Both the position numbers and the translations under genes were made by a program. This document shows positions 12,028 to 23,846 of a stretch of DNA of 64,000 nucleotides, piece after piece; position 1 is the first letter of the stretch; each line of letters begins with the position of its first letter. Origin of the DNA: Ilyonectria destructans (lineage: Eukaryota; Ascomycota; Sordariomycetes; Hypocreales; Nectriaceae). The notes beneath the pieces are model-generated. The model was not told where the DNA came from, ran no database searches, and saw nothing but the letters and a program-made list of their open reading frames with translations. Where the stretch lies: positions 2,914,001-2,978,000 of the forward strand of contig JAHEWK010000002.1 in NCBI GenBank assembly GCA_020740775.1, written 5' to 3'.

Positions 12028-12395
12028 CCAGATAATGAGGGTCATGTGATATGGGGCGCGAGCCACGACTAGTTGTTGTGGGCTCTGCGGGCAAGCCAAT
12101 CGTGGCACAAGCGACGGATTGATGAGGGTCATGTGACATGGACGCGAGCCATCATGATTAACGATGTGGCTTTGCGGGTCAAGCCACCGGTGCGTGGCAC
12201 AGCCATGGATTGATGAAAATGAGGTGTTATGGGGGCAAGGGACATCCATAACTAATAGGTCCAGCCACAGCGCTATGGATTTGGTCAACGTCAGGTGAAT
12301 TGTGGCGGGGACACTTATTACTAAGGTGGTGGGTGGCTGGCTGGGTCAAGCCACTGAGCACCTGCGGCACAGCGCCATGGGTTGATCCATGTCTA
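12028..12395. repeat. Degenerate tandem repeat of about 70-95 bp
   Basis: Four diverged units beginning near 12031, 12121, 12212 and 12283 share GAGGGTCATGTGA-like starts, a GGGTCAAGCCAC-like middle and ends like GGCACAGCCATGGATTG. It lies directly behind the DUF3295-like gene. Copies have drifted strongly, with many C/T and G/A differences. Confidence 0.65.
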
Positions 12396-14281
12396 CCCTA
12401 CAGCCATACCCCGGCGAGGACTGCAGGGGATTTGGGCCTGGCGACGTCTTGAATTTGCAATTCGCCCAGATGGACAGAGTTACTTGATTAGGAAGTATTG
12501 GTGGGAGGATTTCTCATGTTCGCATGTTCTTAGTGGCATATGCCCAACGTACCGGCCAAGCTTCGGGTTGTAGTATTAATCACATCACTTGTTCTTGCTC
12601 TTCAATCCCAGTACTCGTCCCTGAAAGCATGAGCAGCCACTTGGAACCACATGCCATCTTCGCATTTGGTGTTAACTAGTGTAGGATGCCTCGTGGAAGC
12701 TATGACTAGCTAACCCGCAATTCGGGATCAACTGTTCCACAATCATACTGGGGCTAATCCTGGATCCATGCCCATTTACGCTAGTCATCTCCACGACGTA
12801 TCCTAGAATAATGGACTAACTTAGATCAAATGCTTATCTTTGAACGCCCAAGTTAGCTGGAAGAATATATCTCATGTTTTTTGTTCTTCTACCCCACTGC
12901 CCGGTCTCTGCGGAACCAGGTGGCACTCTCGGCTTCTGGGAGATCCACGAACACCGCCATTTAGATTGCTGACGACGACGCTGATATAAAAAACGAGGAC
13001 GGTGAGTGTTAAGATCTCGACGTCTCGCAATCACGCTACGAAGACCAGAATCACAATCCAATCAGGCAGGTTCTTTACATTGCGAGTATTTTTGGTTCAT
13101 GCTGATGCCCTAAAAGCCCGTGTATAGATTGCATGGGCATCAAACACAATCCGACAGAGTCGAAGGCAACCATCAGCATTGACATCATGCCAGCAGTCTC
13201 CCGCTCAAATGGAGGGCGTCCTCACCTGGGCACATGAATCGCGCATAGGCCGCCTCGCTGATCCTGAGCTGGTCATGGTGATTGATGCTCCCTCTGACGA
13301 CGGTTCTTATCATGGGGCAAGGAGAACTCCCGTGTCCCGTTGAATGCGTACACACATTCCTATTTGTTGCCACTCTAAAGGAGACGACCCAGACACTGCT
13401 GGGCGATGTTGGAGTGTGTGCGAGCACGATTGCATCGCCTTGTTACAGATGTTGTCCTGCATAGGCGGGTATCTTCACTTGGACAGGCCCCTTCGCAGTT
13501 ATCCGCTACTGCTGGCACGGCAACTCCATCCTGATCCAGGCGCATCCGCTTTGCCGGGTGAGAGCGATCGTGCTCCAGGCTTTGTTTCCCACTTACCTGT
13601 TATCGCGCTTCAAGGGATCGTCTGTTGGGTAGGTAGTCGGCCGGATGCAAGGTGTCTGCTTGCGCGACGATAATAGACTTGAAGTCAAGTTCTACCTGGA
13701 GGACTTAAGAAATCCTCGCCGGGGATTTTAGCTAAGGGCTGTCCTGTCGGCTCGGATGAACTTTTGCATCGATCATACGAGGCTCAAGTGTACTGTAACA
13801 CGACACTACTCCTTTTCTTTCGTTCTCCTCCCGCTATAGGGCGCGCTGTAGTATCGCAACGTCCCCCGGTGGCCCCTGTGGGGGGGACTGCCCATCTCTA
13901 GCCCCGGCTGTCACTGCGGTGGCCCCCGACCGCCGCTGGTTAAGCCGGTATATTAATAATTATTATAACTTTAATTATATTATTATAACTAATTAATTAA
14001 CTATATTTCTTATTATCTAGGCTAGCAAGGGATTTCTCTTATCTAAGATCCATATAACCCCTGCTTTCTTAATTATCCAGCCAAACTGGATCCTTCTGTC
14101 AACAGCAATAGTCACGTGCCTTGTAAACTTACCTTTATCCCCAGTTCGGTTACCCTAGAAAACTAATTAACTGTGCGATATGGCCTAGGACTAGCGAAAC
14201 CCCGCAGCAACCGCTGGAAAGTATCGCTGACATCGACCAGCATCACGCCGCCTCAAATACCAAGCTTCAAACACTGAGAAG
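12396..14281. other. Intergenic region with a GC-rich to AT-rich boundary
   Basis: No gene recognised. At about 13840-13945 a GC-rich stretch switches abruptly to an almost pure A/T tract (13949-14031, TATTAATAATTATTATAAC and relatives). This may be the end of an old transposable element, but terminal repeats were not found. The final 250 bases are the promoter of the next gene. Confidence 0.45.
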
Positions 14282-15595
14282 ATGGCAGATGGTCTCAGCG
14301 TCGCATCCAGCGTTATTGCGCTAGTCGCTTTCGCTTTTAAATCCAGCACTGTCCTCTATACGACCATCCGTGACTTCCAGAGCCAGGATAAGAACGCTCG
14401 CGCGCTCAAAACCGAGTTGACCGACCTGAGAGGAGTTTTAGAGTCACTCGCTGAAACGGTTGACAACAATCGCGATATTAACTTTGATACTCTTAAACTT
14501 CCTTTGCTCCGCTGTGGCAAGACCTGTGAGGAGTATGGAGACCTTATTGCTCGATGCACCAAGCACTCCAACCCATCACGGCCAAGCTTGCGGGATTGGA
14601 TCAGCCAGCAATATCTTAAAGGAGATATAACAGACTTCAGAGAGATGCTTGCTGGATATAAATCCACTATTAATATAGCACTGGCAAACGCAAACCTGTA
14701 AGGCACAAACTCCAGGTCTATGTTGTGTGCAATCGACTAATGGTCATGGATCCGCAGCCGCGTGGTTGCCTCAATAACGCCCAACGCACTCGAAGAATAC
14801 AAAGATTTGATACGCGATACAACGAACGATCTACAAGAACACATGGAACGACTGGAGGAAAGAGTGCAGTGCTTGGCTGCTTCTGAGGCCGAAACTCCTG
14901 TCCAAGAGGACCCTGAGTGGCTGGCTATGCTGGAGGAGAAGCAGAGTACGCGTGAAGGGTTAAAGATGTGTTCACAACTGTCTGCCCAGATCGAGAAACT
15001 CGAATCCAGTTCGAAAGAGCACCCGCGCTTCTCGCAGCAGCCATCGGCACACAAGTATATTAGTGGTGGCTTGGGTGCCGCCAAAGGCTCCATCCTCTCG
15101 CTAGTATCACGACTTCAAACCCACGAGAATGATATCGACAAGAAAATGGAAGCCATGAGGTCCACGGTACCTTTGTCCGAGAATGAAGTCACACAACTTG
15201 CACAGCTGCAAGAGACCAAGGAGAGCCTTCGCCAATGCATGAGCGTTGTCGCTGATGCGGGCGAGACTTTGACTAATGAACGGTGCAACATTTTCGAAGA
15301 CATAACAATGACTGATAACAGCTACGGCATCTCGGTATCGACTGTGAAAGACCTTGTTGTGGCGAGGCGACTCAACCTGAGCGGCCAGGCGCGTTATGTG
15401 GGTGGTCAGATCAGCGATGAGAGCTACCAGCGAACAATTGACGGCCTGACACACCTGGACCTTGAAAGCATTAAATCGGATGGACAAGGCGTCAGGCAAA
15501 CACCTTCTCCTCATGGGCCAAATCATGGAGGTGTGGACTCACATGGATTTATTGACCGGCATGGGCGTGGTTTTCACCTATCCAGCGAGGAATAG
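14282..15595 (+). CDS. Stand-alone fungal STAND N-terminal (PigL_N-type) domain protein
   Basis: 417 residues, exons 14282-14697 and 14758-15595 (60-nt intron, GTAAGG...GCAG, phase 2). It begins MADGLSVASSVIALVAFAFK, the hydrophobic start typical of the fungal STAND N-terminal domain also found in azaphilone-cluster protein L. Helical blocks follow, with LKGDITDFREMLAGYKSTI before the intron and coiled-coil-like EEYKDLIRDTTNDLQEHMER after it. The end carries a VSTVKDLVVARR segment. In STAND/NLR-like proteins this domain sits before NACHT or NB-ARC; here no ATPase or repeat domain follows before the stop. A paralogue at 18973-20333 has the same intron position and phase. Role unknown; a regulatory or signalling partner is inference. 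Confidence 0.75.
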
Positions 15596-16982
15596 AAGAC
15601 CCGATGGACTATGTTAGAGGCGATCCTGCTCGGTCACTGTGGTATCATTGTACATGCCTCCACTCGTATTTCATCACACCACACTACTGGTGATGGAGAT
15701 CTTGCAGCCGAGGTGTCGTCACCATGCGCAGAGTCTCGCTCGACATCTTCATCCACTCGTATCTCGGGAGCTGTTCGGACACCTGCCACGCATGCTGTCA
15801 AGCGCGTGTTTGCTGTGGCACGTACCCATGCCCTTTGCTCCATCTTAGTGTCGCGTGACGGATTAGGTTATCTGTTAAGATAACTGATTGTGAGGTACGA
15901 GATCTACTTGTGACAGGGAGCGAACCGCCTGGTTAGACGCTCATTTGATGGCGTGTGGTATCATTGGCAGCCCATGGTAACCCCATCAATGTGTGACGCG
16001 CCCACGGTGGCAGACCAGCGGAATGACGACACTTCCCGGTTCGTCCACACCTGCTGCTGCCGGGACATTCTCTCCTTCCAAGTCTCCCTCGAGATCTCCC
16101 CTGCCTCAGAACGAGCCTGTCCGTCTCCTCCGTCCTTGGGTATCGCTTACATATTTAACATTAGTCTCAGGATGACGTTGACCCATCCCTTGGCGTCAGT
16201 ACATCAGTGAAACTCACCCTAGTACATTTCCTCCCTTCATAGTTCTAAGGAGCATTTCAAGGAAAGCTCAACGGTCTCTCTCGCAGCTTGGAGGGACGCA
16301 CTTATCACAGTGGCAAATTCACATCTAATTACTGAATTTCGAATGACGACTAGCAATGCAGCGTGGAGCCAACAACGGGACTCGGCGCCCAACTGTCCTC
16401 GCCAGAACGTCCATCCAATTATTGACGCGTCTCCACCCAAGTCGCCGAGCATCTCGATCTGCGGGGCCGTATGACAGTCGAGAGAACTGCCAACACTACG
16501 GGAAAGCTCTCACCTAGACCGGAGTAAATGGTGGTGGGCAGATTCAGTCATGGACACCTTATTGGATAATTCGTGTTCACAGTTCAGTGCACCGGTCTGA
16601 AGCCCCGCACAAGCAAATGAGTTTTCCACCCACAGCCACTCAAGTTGGTGCATCCACGCTGCGGGAGGCCGACCAAATCCATTTCTTGCTGCAAGCTGGC
16701 GGTCCAAGTAACCATATAAAGGGAGCTTAGGGGCTGACCAAAAATGTCCCAGGGAAATATCTCAGTTTCTTCTTATTCCTCTTGTATGGTACGGTCTCTC
16801 CTTTGGAAGACCGTATCTCGTTTGATCTGTGCACTCTGGACAAGAAGAAGAAGAAGCGGGGCATAAGATCGGTCATACTGGCGCCCCGTCTGCCTCTGCC
16901 TCCGCCAGCCATTGATGATTTGACAGCCGTGGAGACTGCTGTTCAACTCGCTGCTTGTCCCGAAACACCATTCAATTTTACA
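15596..16982. other. Intergenic region, no gene recognised
   Basis: Only short open frames. A segment at about 15927-16010 resembles one at about 18530-18605 (see findings). A TATA-like ATATAAAG lies near 16715, upstream of the BTB gene. Confidence 0.5.
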
Positions 16983-17809
16983 ATGGCGCCTCAAGGGCTT
17001 GAGGGATTCCTCTCCTCTTTGAAAGAGTATAGTAGGCTGTCTGACTACCAGTTGCACTTCTGACACAGTCGCCAGCTACTACAACACTGATACTCTTTCC
17101 GATGTCGTTGTTGCCTGTAATGACCAAGAGTTCAAGGTCCACGGGGTGATCTTGTCTGCCCACTCGAAATGTTTTGCGAAGGCGCTGAATGGCAATTGGA
17201 AGGTATGGCAGGTTTTTGAGGTCCCTTGAAGGCAAAGATTCGCTGCTTATGATCTTACAGGAAAGCTCCCAAAGGAAAATTGACGTCAAAGATTTCGATG
17301 CAAGTGTTGTGGAAGCGATGCTTCGTTTCATGTATTCATTTGACTACAGCAACATCTACGGCACTTCCACCATGGCGTTCGACGCACAAGTCTACCAGAT
17401 TGCCGACAAGTATGATGTCCCGGGACTTAAAGCTCATTCCAAGGACAAGTTTGGCGCCGCCATAACTGCTGGCTGGAGTATGGATGATTTCCCGCTTGCC
17501 GTCACGGTGGTCTATGAGTCCACCCCTTCGGCAGATAGGGGACTTCGCGACCTGGTTGTGGAGACTTCTCAGGAGAACATTGACAAACTCCTTGAGCATG
17601 ATGGCTTCTGCGAACTTATTAGGAAAACGCCGGATTTTGCAGCCGATCTAATTCCTTTCCTTTGTGGCAAGCTCTCGACGACTATGCCCCGTTATGAATG
17701 CCCATCATGTCACTGCAAGTTTGGTGGCGAATTCTCGAGGGTGGCTTACTATTGCCCAAGCTGCGCTACCAAGCGTTCAGACTGGAGCTCTTACCGAATT
17801 AAGGATTAA
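16983..17809 (+). CDS. BTB/POZ domain protein with C-terminal zinc-ribbon-like motif
   Basis: Reconstructed from three exons: 16983-17026, 17076-17202 and 17261-17809 (introns 49 and 58 nt), 239 residues. Joined exon 1-2 gives LKDYYNTDTLSDVVV and then FKVHGVILSAHSKCFAKAL, the classic BTB start; exon 3 carries AMLRFMYSFDYS and YQIADKYDVPGLK, the second half of the fold. The C-terminus has CPSC(14 residues)YYCPSCATKR, two CxxC knuckles that could bind one zinc. BTB domains dimerise and often bind Cul3. Fungal BTB proteins of this length are common and mostly uncharacterised; the added CxxC pair is less usual. It sits between the two STAND-N paralogues. Confidence 0.82.
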
Positions 17810-17822
17810 AATCGCTCGACGA

Positions 17823-18245
17823 TCAGAATGGGTCTGCTAACTTGGGCGTGGCATAAGCAGGGCGAGAACTTGGCGCGAACCTCAGGGCAGAATGGGGAGG
17901 GCGCATCGCTGTTTTAGCGTGTACCTGCGCAAGGTCTTTCAGGATATGCTCTTTCTGTGGAGATGGTGCGCTCATTGCAGCATTCACGTTCTTGATCAAC
18001 ATGCAAGCGAAATAGACGAATCCACATGTGGAAGGTGCATCTCCGTCATCGACTAAGTCTAGCAAGACAAGGGTAGCCAAGTGCAGTACCATTCGTTCCA
18101 TCCCTCCAAAGAACAGGGCCAACTCGTAGCCATTATGGCCCAGGAACCGCCGCAAGTCAATCGACCTCGCGTTCACCACGTTAAACCAAGGTATCGGATG
18201 TGAGGATCTGGCTATTCTCAGAAACGGCAAGCTTTTGCGGATCAA
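17823..18245 (-). pseudogene. 140-codon open frame of doubtful status
   Basis: An uninterrupted frame converging on the BTB gene (13 bases between stops). Its middle (GGMERMVLHLATLVLLDL) looks helical and protein-like, but no domain is recognised and the ends are not. It may be a decayed fragment. The rest of 17810-18972 shows nothing else. Confidence 0.22.
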
Positions 18246-18972
18246 CGAGATGCAGTCTAAAAGCTGGAGCTGTTTCCAGGGCCATCAAGTTTCGGCTTCG
18301 CGCCTCGCGTCATTCACTGTAGCATCAACTTTGTGTGTTTTCTGTTCGAGCTAGAAAGATTGTCATTTTATTTTTTTACCCTTTTGCCGTTCCCAGGCCC
18401 GTTCAGATATTAACTATGATCTGCTGCGTGTACACGTCGTCTGCACCTGAAATATGGCACCCGTAAGCCAGCAAATAGAATCATGCCTGATAGACACGCC
18501 GACCCGTGGCCAAGAGGAAGGAATCGTGGGACAGGGCGCTAATTTGACAGCGTGCTATCAATGGCAGCCCTCCAATACATGATGTGGCACCCCGCGGTGG
18601 CCGGGCGTTTGCTAGCTCGGATGTAACACACGCAACGGGCGCTTACACATGCATGCGCTTGGATTGATGTTCTGTTTGGCCCATCATAACCCCGTCAAAA
18701 GGGCCCATGGGAGAGGTGTCCGGTTCACTGACATGATTCGGTCTCGCCAGGGCGTTAGAGAGTGTCAGAGGTGGGTGAGCGAGCGGCAGGCTGGAGCTCC
18801 GGAACCGTGATGACCTCCACCAAGGCGCTAACACTTGCCAATCACTATCCTGGTATGGGGCGAGGGTTGGGTATTTTACCCGATGCTCCCCCGCAATTGA
18901 TCGAAACACCTAAAACTCATTTGTATCTCGACCATCGATCCGATCTAGAGGCGACTCGTTGCAAATCTTACA

Positions 18973-20333
18973 ATGGATCCTTTGAGCATCACCGTCTCTG
19001 GTTTGGCTATAGTCACAGCTGCGATTCAGACAACCAAGTCACTCAAAAACACCGTCACTCGTTACAAAGATCGCGATAAGACCCTTGCTAGGTTACAACA
19101 TGTGCTTGAGGATCAGAGCAACATTCTGGATGTACTGGAAGGAGCTGTTGATTCAGGAGTGTTAGACGCTCTCCTAGAAGGCCCTGTTAGTCGATGCAAC
19201 CAAGTATGCCGCGAGTTTGATACCGCCATGCAAGCCTTTGCTGGGAAGTCCAAGATGGGCTTTCGAGATTGGACCAAGATGGAGTTTATGAAGGGCGATA
19301 TCAACGAGTTCATGGATACCTTGGCAGGATATAAAGCAACAATCTCAGTGAGCCTAGGCACTATCACCATGTTAGTCCCCTTCATCTTGTCTGTTTGGCT
19401 CATAATTATTAACCTCAGTCTTGCCACTATCATAGGCAAACGTCTAGACTCTCCCACAAAGTGCTCGAGGAGTATAACGAGATGATCCAGGATACAGCGT
19501 ACAATCTCAACGTTCATCTACAGCGCATTGATGAAAAATTGGCGCTTTTTGTTACGGAAAGCAGGGAAAGCGCCAGTGCCTCGGATACAAACGTTGACCT
19601 GAGAGATGAGAAAGCAGTGACGGAGCAATGCCTCCGCATTTGTCAAGATGCTAGGTCTTACATCGAGTCTTTAGCAGATCAGGAAGAATCCCTGAAGGAT
19701 CAGTCACCCCCAGCACCCGTTGATAACGGCCAGAGCCCATTTGAGGCCCAGCTGCTTGCACGCAGAGCTTTGGGCGAGAATCGAGACATCCTTTCCCAAA
19801 CCATCGGCCGTCTTCAGGAACGCTTGGAGTCCATGGCGACAAGTGGGACACCCAAGAGTGACCGCGGGTTCCTACAATTGCAGGGAGAATTGCAAACCTC
19901 GAAGCAGTGTCTAGAGTTGTGCAAAACGGCATCCGACCAGGTTGCGCACCAAAAGGTATACATCGTTGGGGAGATAGTTGCCGACGGTGACAGCGACCAG
20001 GTGGTGATCACGACTCTTGCGGACCTCTTCGATGTCAGGAAAGCAACATCAACAAACAGATCAGCGCAGTGGATAGGGTCCGTTTCAGATGAAACAGCTC
20101 GACAAGTGTCTGCAGATCGGTACGGCAGTAAATTTGGCGCCTTGGTTACCAGCGGGGCTGGCGATAGCATCATGCGTTCGACATCGAACACTCGTGGAGT
20201 CAACAGTAGCCTGGCGCGGGGAGCAGGGAAGGCAGGGCAGCCAGCGCCGCTAGATACAGTACAGAAGAGACCATCTCCAAATGAGATGAGAAGACGGGCA
20301 ACGGAAGACGGTGGTGAGAAGGAACGCCGGTAG
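18973..20333 (+). CDS. Stand-alone fungal STAND N-terminal (PigL_N-type) domain protein, paralogue
   Basis: 431 residues, exons 18973-19370 and 19436-20333 (65-nt intron GTTAGT...ATAG, phase 2). Splicing joins LGTITM to QTSRLSHKVLEEYNEM. The start MDPLSITVSGLAIVTAA is the usual N-terminus of the domain, followed by helices and MKGDINEFMDTLAGYKATI, matching the protein at 14282-15595. The intron lies at the same place and phase in both, which argues for common descent. A basic, disordered tail (RRRATEDGGEKERR) ends it. No NACHT, kinase or repeat domain follows. Function unknown. Confidence 0.78.
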
Positions 20334-20854
20334 ATGACAATTGCAGCATTGAAACCTCTGAACATTCGAGCAGGGCTACGAGAGAAACCGCTCAAGGTCG
20401 TACTGTAAATGCTGGCACTAAGCAGCAATGCAATTCGTGAACCGGTGAATGGTCTACGTCTGTTGAACAAGGCCACCTACCCGAATTCTCGCCCTCTCAC
20501 CAAATACGTATAGGTGCAAGGGCTGGTGCCGCCTCCACCACCTCCTTGCTACCCCCGCTACCTTGCAAGCTCTCTCTGATGTTAGAGGTGATGCATCTTG
20601 ACATGGAGTGGCTGCAACGCGAGATCGCGACCTCGCCAGACGTCAACGAGGTCCAACCCCCAACCCCCGACCCCCGGGCTGCTTCTCTGACGTTTTATCT
20701 TATTTACTATTTACTATTTATTTTTGCATCTAACAGGAATGTAAATTGCGAATCGTATCTGCATGATTCCCAAGATATCGCATGCGATTAAGACTGATCC
20801 CCGCATTCGCGCTGACCTAGCTCTGGCACTTTAGCCCGATTCTGCACCACTGGG
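20334..20854. other. Intergenic region, no gene recognised
   Basis: Short frames only, including an A/T-rich stretch near 20700-20740. Confidence 0.5.
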
Positions 20855-21190
20855 TTACTCGACCCCAGCGCCAACACCGCCCGAAGATACTGAACCGAGT
20901 TTAGCACCGTCGGCGAACAGATACCTTGCCACCGGCCGACGACCGAACCCAATAGCCCATCCCTTCAAGAGCAAGAGCGGATTCGCCTCGATCGAAATAG
21001 ACTTGCCCTGCCAGTAGTGGTGGGTAGGAATAAAGAGGCTTGTCTTAGTGAGAATGTCCGCCTGTGCAGGACCTAAGATGATCATATAGGAGCGCCCGCT
21101 TTCCACCTCGGAATTGAAGTGATTCCCAGGGACAGGCTAGAAGAGTGTCGGGCACATCCAATGAACGACTTGATTCAGGTCCGTAAAATG
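20855..21190 (-). pseudogene. Coding relic of unknown family
   Basis: A minus-strand frame reads PVPGNHFNSEVESGRSYMI and continues with hydrophobic, protein-like sequence to ADGAKLGSVSS. Just upstream it is cut by an in-frame TAG after MCPTLF. It looks like a piece of a decayed gene, but I do not recognise the family. Nothing can be followed further upstream in one frame. Confidence 0.3.
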
Positions 21191-21654
21191 CCGGAGGAGC
21201 AGATCCAGGGCGAGCCAGACTTTGGTGGCGGCATGTCCAATTGGCACGGCTCCGATGATCATTGGAGGGGAGTGGTGACCGACCGTTCCGGACCTGTCGC
21301 CCGCTCACCTCATCGTGCCAAAAATCCTGTTCTGTCGCAGTGGTTGTCCTCACTTCAATACGCGGCTGGCCTGTGATCACGGTACTCTATTATTCCTTGT
21401 CTTGGGAGGCGAGAAAGGGAGTTGAAGGTAGTTGATGGCAAGGAGTAATTTAACTACACTTCCAGAACTTGCTTCACTGCTGTGATCGCCGCGCAACATG
21501 CTTGGATAATGAAGTCAAGGCAATTGATCACTTTGACATATCGTACAGGCAGACGATTCCTCTTTAGTTGCTGCAAACACTGCGTATGTGCCTAATGCAA
21601 GGAGCTGTGGAATGATTGGTTCGAGCAGACACACTCCCGCTCACCCATACTAAA

Positions 21655-21677
21655 TAAAGGGCGGTGGACGCCCTTTA
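21655..21677. other. Perfect 9-bp inverted repeat (hairpin)
   Basis: TAAAGGGCG - GTGGA - CGCCCTTTA. It lies 160 bases upstream of the small ORF at 21836 and overlaps a TATA-like TAAATAAAG, so it could be a promoter palindrome. Confidence 0.5.
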
Positions 21678-21835
21678 CTCTGGAGAAAAATAAGACTCTT
21701 TCATTCTCTTGACTATATGCACTTCTTGGGTAAATCGCGCAGCTCGTTACAGTGCCACTTCTTGATTGTTGCGCATCTCACACCCCCATCAACACTCAGT
21801 TCAGGCAGGCAATTCAACACAGCTAATTCAACGCG

Positions 21836-22240
21836 ATGCATGGAACCACGCCTGACACAGATCAAAATCATTCAGAACATCAAGATTCCTCGTCATCTCA
21901 GCAAACGTTCACAGGCCAAGCACCAGCTCCTACGCACCGCATCAAAAACATGAAGGCGGGGAACAATAGCACACAATGGTGTGTTTCAACATACCAACAA
22001 GTCTACGATGCCGAAGACGTCGAAACGGGTAAAGATTCCTGGCAGGCTTTAGGGGGATGGAGCAATGAAACAATGACCCATGCCATTGATGCGGTCAAGG
22101 CGCGCTACGGTGCTCAGAGCGACAAGACTCCGCCTGAGCGCCAGGATTCGAAGCGCGAGACTAATCAGGGCCATGTGCAAACCCTCGCGGTCGTGGAAAG
22201 AGGGATTCGCGGAGCAGACGACGAGGCAGAGGTAGATTAA
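21836..22240 (+). CDS. Hypothetical 134-residue protein
   Basis: Single-exon frame starting MHGTTPDTDQNHSEHQD, hydrophilic and disordered at both ends. A central part (TQWCVSTYQQVYDAEDVE, then WQALGGWSNETMTHAIDA) looks structured. A TATA-like sequence and hairpin lie upstream. No family recognised and no introns needed. It could be a small lineage-specific gene or chance; the balanced composition favours a gene slightly. Confidence 0.35.
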   Translation: MHGTTPDTDQNHSEHQDSSSSQQTFTGQAPAPTHRIKNMKAGNNSTQWCVSTYQQVYDAEDVETGKDSWQALGGWSNETMTHAIDAVKARYGAQSDKTPPERQDSKRETNQGHVQTLAVVERGIRGADDEAEVD

Positions 22241-23233
22241 GGACTGGAATACAGGCGCTTCATGATTTGAAGAGGTTACTAGAGCTTGGATGAGTGAGTA
22301 CCAGATATAAACTACGATAGGGGAGATGAGTAAATTTCCATGCTTCTCAATGCCGAAACTTAGCTCTCATGGGATGCGGCTGAAAGAAATGGGTACTGCA
22401 GTACACGACAAGAGAATAATCTCTCGTGCGTTTGCTGCACCTACCTGGGCTTTCGTGACTGTACAACGAGTGTGTATGACTGGGCGGGAACTGGACCACG
22501 CCCCTAGACGAACGATCACATCATCAGCCTCGTGCTACCCCGCACTTCGCACGTCTTTGAATGTCCGACCTGCCATTAAAGTTGTATTTTTGGCCATGGC
22601 GGCGAATGTAGATTTAGACCTCAGCATCATATCCTTGTGAACTTCTAGGCCATTCTTTTTTAAAAGTAGAGTATCTTTTCATAAAAAAATTCCTTACTCT
22701 GGTCTCTGTTTTTTACCCTGACGTTCTTATAAATAGCCGTCGTTAAATCATGTAGGGTAGCATTGTGATCAATAGCCATCGCTGGAGTGTCGAGTTGTAG
22801 TGGGTGAGGTGGCAATACTGAAGCTTTAGGCGGGTATATATATACCTGGCCAGCCTGCTTTGGGTGCCAGAAATGGCACCAGCAATATTGTAATTGTTTG
22901 AGAGAGACTGTTTTAAGAACTAAGGGTCGCATTTTGTTTGACAGGGAGCTGCTTTCAGCTTCCTGGTCGCTGTGAACCGGTAGCCAGCAGGGTGATACAG
23001 GCGGGGCAAGTAAGCTTCACAGATGGTCTCGCCTTGAGTGGCCTGCGCGAGGGCATGATGCGAGAACGACATTGGGGTACCACGTCCGTGCCGGTATAAA
23101 TGCACTTGAGCCATCATAAGCAATGATATAGTTACGGCAAGTTGAATCTGCAGATCAGCTGATCAAGGCGTCGGACATGATGATGATTGCCCCTCGGTAC
23201 ATCGATCCAGCACCTGCTTTAATGAGACCAAAG
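22241..23233. other. Intergenic region, no gene recognised
   Basis: Short frames only. It includes a TATATATA tract near 22835. Confidence 0.5.
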
Positions 23234-23577
23234 TTACTGAAGGCCATTATACGGACAATCTTCAGCCATGTGGCCTTGTTCTCTGCCTCGGAGTTCGTGC
23301 GTCCGCAATTGAGCCACCGCACTGAACAAAATCTGCGGAGGAGCATTGAGTGACCCTGTCCGTTCGAAGGTGCTCGGAGTGAGCTTTCCGAGGTTGTATT
23401 GTATAACGCCGCTGGAGGTCTGATGTGGTTGGCTGACTACCACACCCCCGAGCCGAATATCCACCCCTGCGCTTGGAACTCCTCCCCCAATTCCAACCAT
23501 CAACCCAGAACTGATCTCCTTGAATGTCGCCCTCATCTGTGTTGCCACGGCCGCTGCAGGGTTATTGCCGGGGGAAT
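23234..23577 (-). pseudogene. Nucleoside-phosphorylase-like domain relic
   Basis: The minus strand reads NNPAAAVATQMRATFKEI, GLMVGIGGGVPS, DIRLGGVVVSQP and FERTGSLNAPPQIL: the core of the nucleoside phosphorylase (PNP_UDP) domain placed at the N-terminus of many fungal NACHT/ankyrin/TPR proteins. Only about 110 residues remain. The frame opens without a start codon at the high-coordinate side and ends soon after the conserved block, with no NACHT or repeats nearby. It is therefore a truncated remnant of a STAND-type gene, not a working enzyme. The adjacent 23578-23846 holds A/T-rich sequence and nothing recognisable. Confidence 0.75.
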
Positions 23578-23846
23578 ATGTATATTTTTGTGTTGAGGTA
23601 AGGGACTTTGAGACGGGGAACGCTCAAGATATCGCTAGTAGAGTGCATATTATAATAGTATTTAATATCGTGTATTTAACATTCGTTTTCCTCAAGCGAG
23701 TAGAAGGTGTTCAGGCATATCAAAGGCGTAACAAGGATGCTAATTTTGTCTATATCATCCAGATTATTCGCACCGATGCTTGATTATGGTACGATACTCA
23801 ACGGCGAGGGATTCCAGTGACCCAGCCCCCTCAACTATCCACCAAT

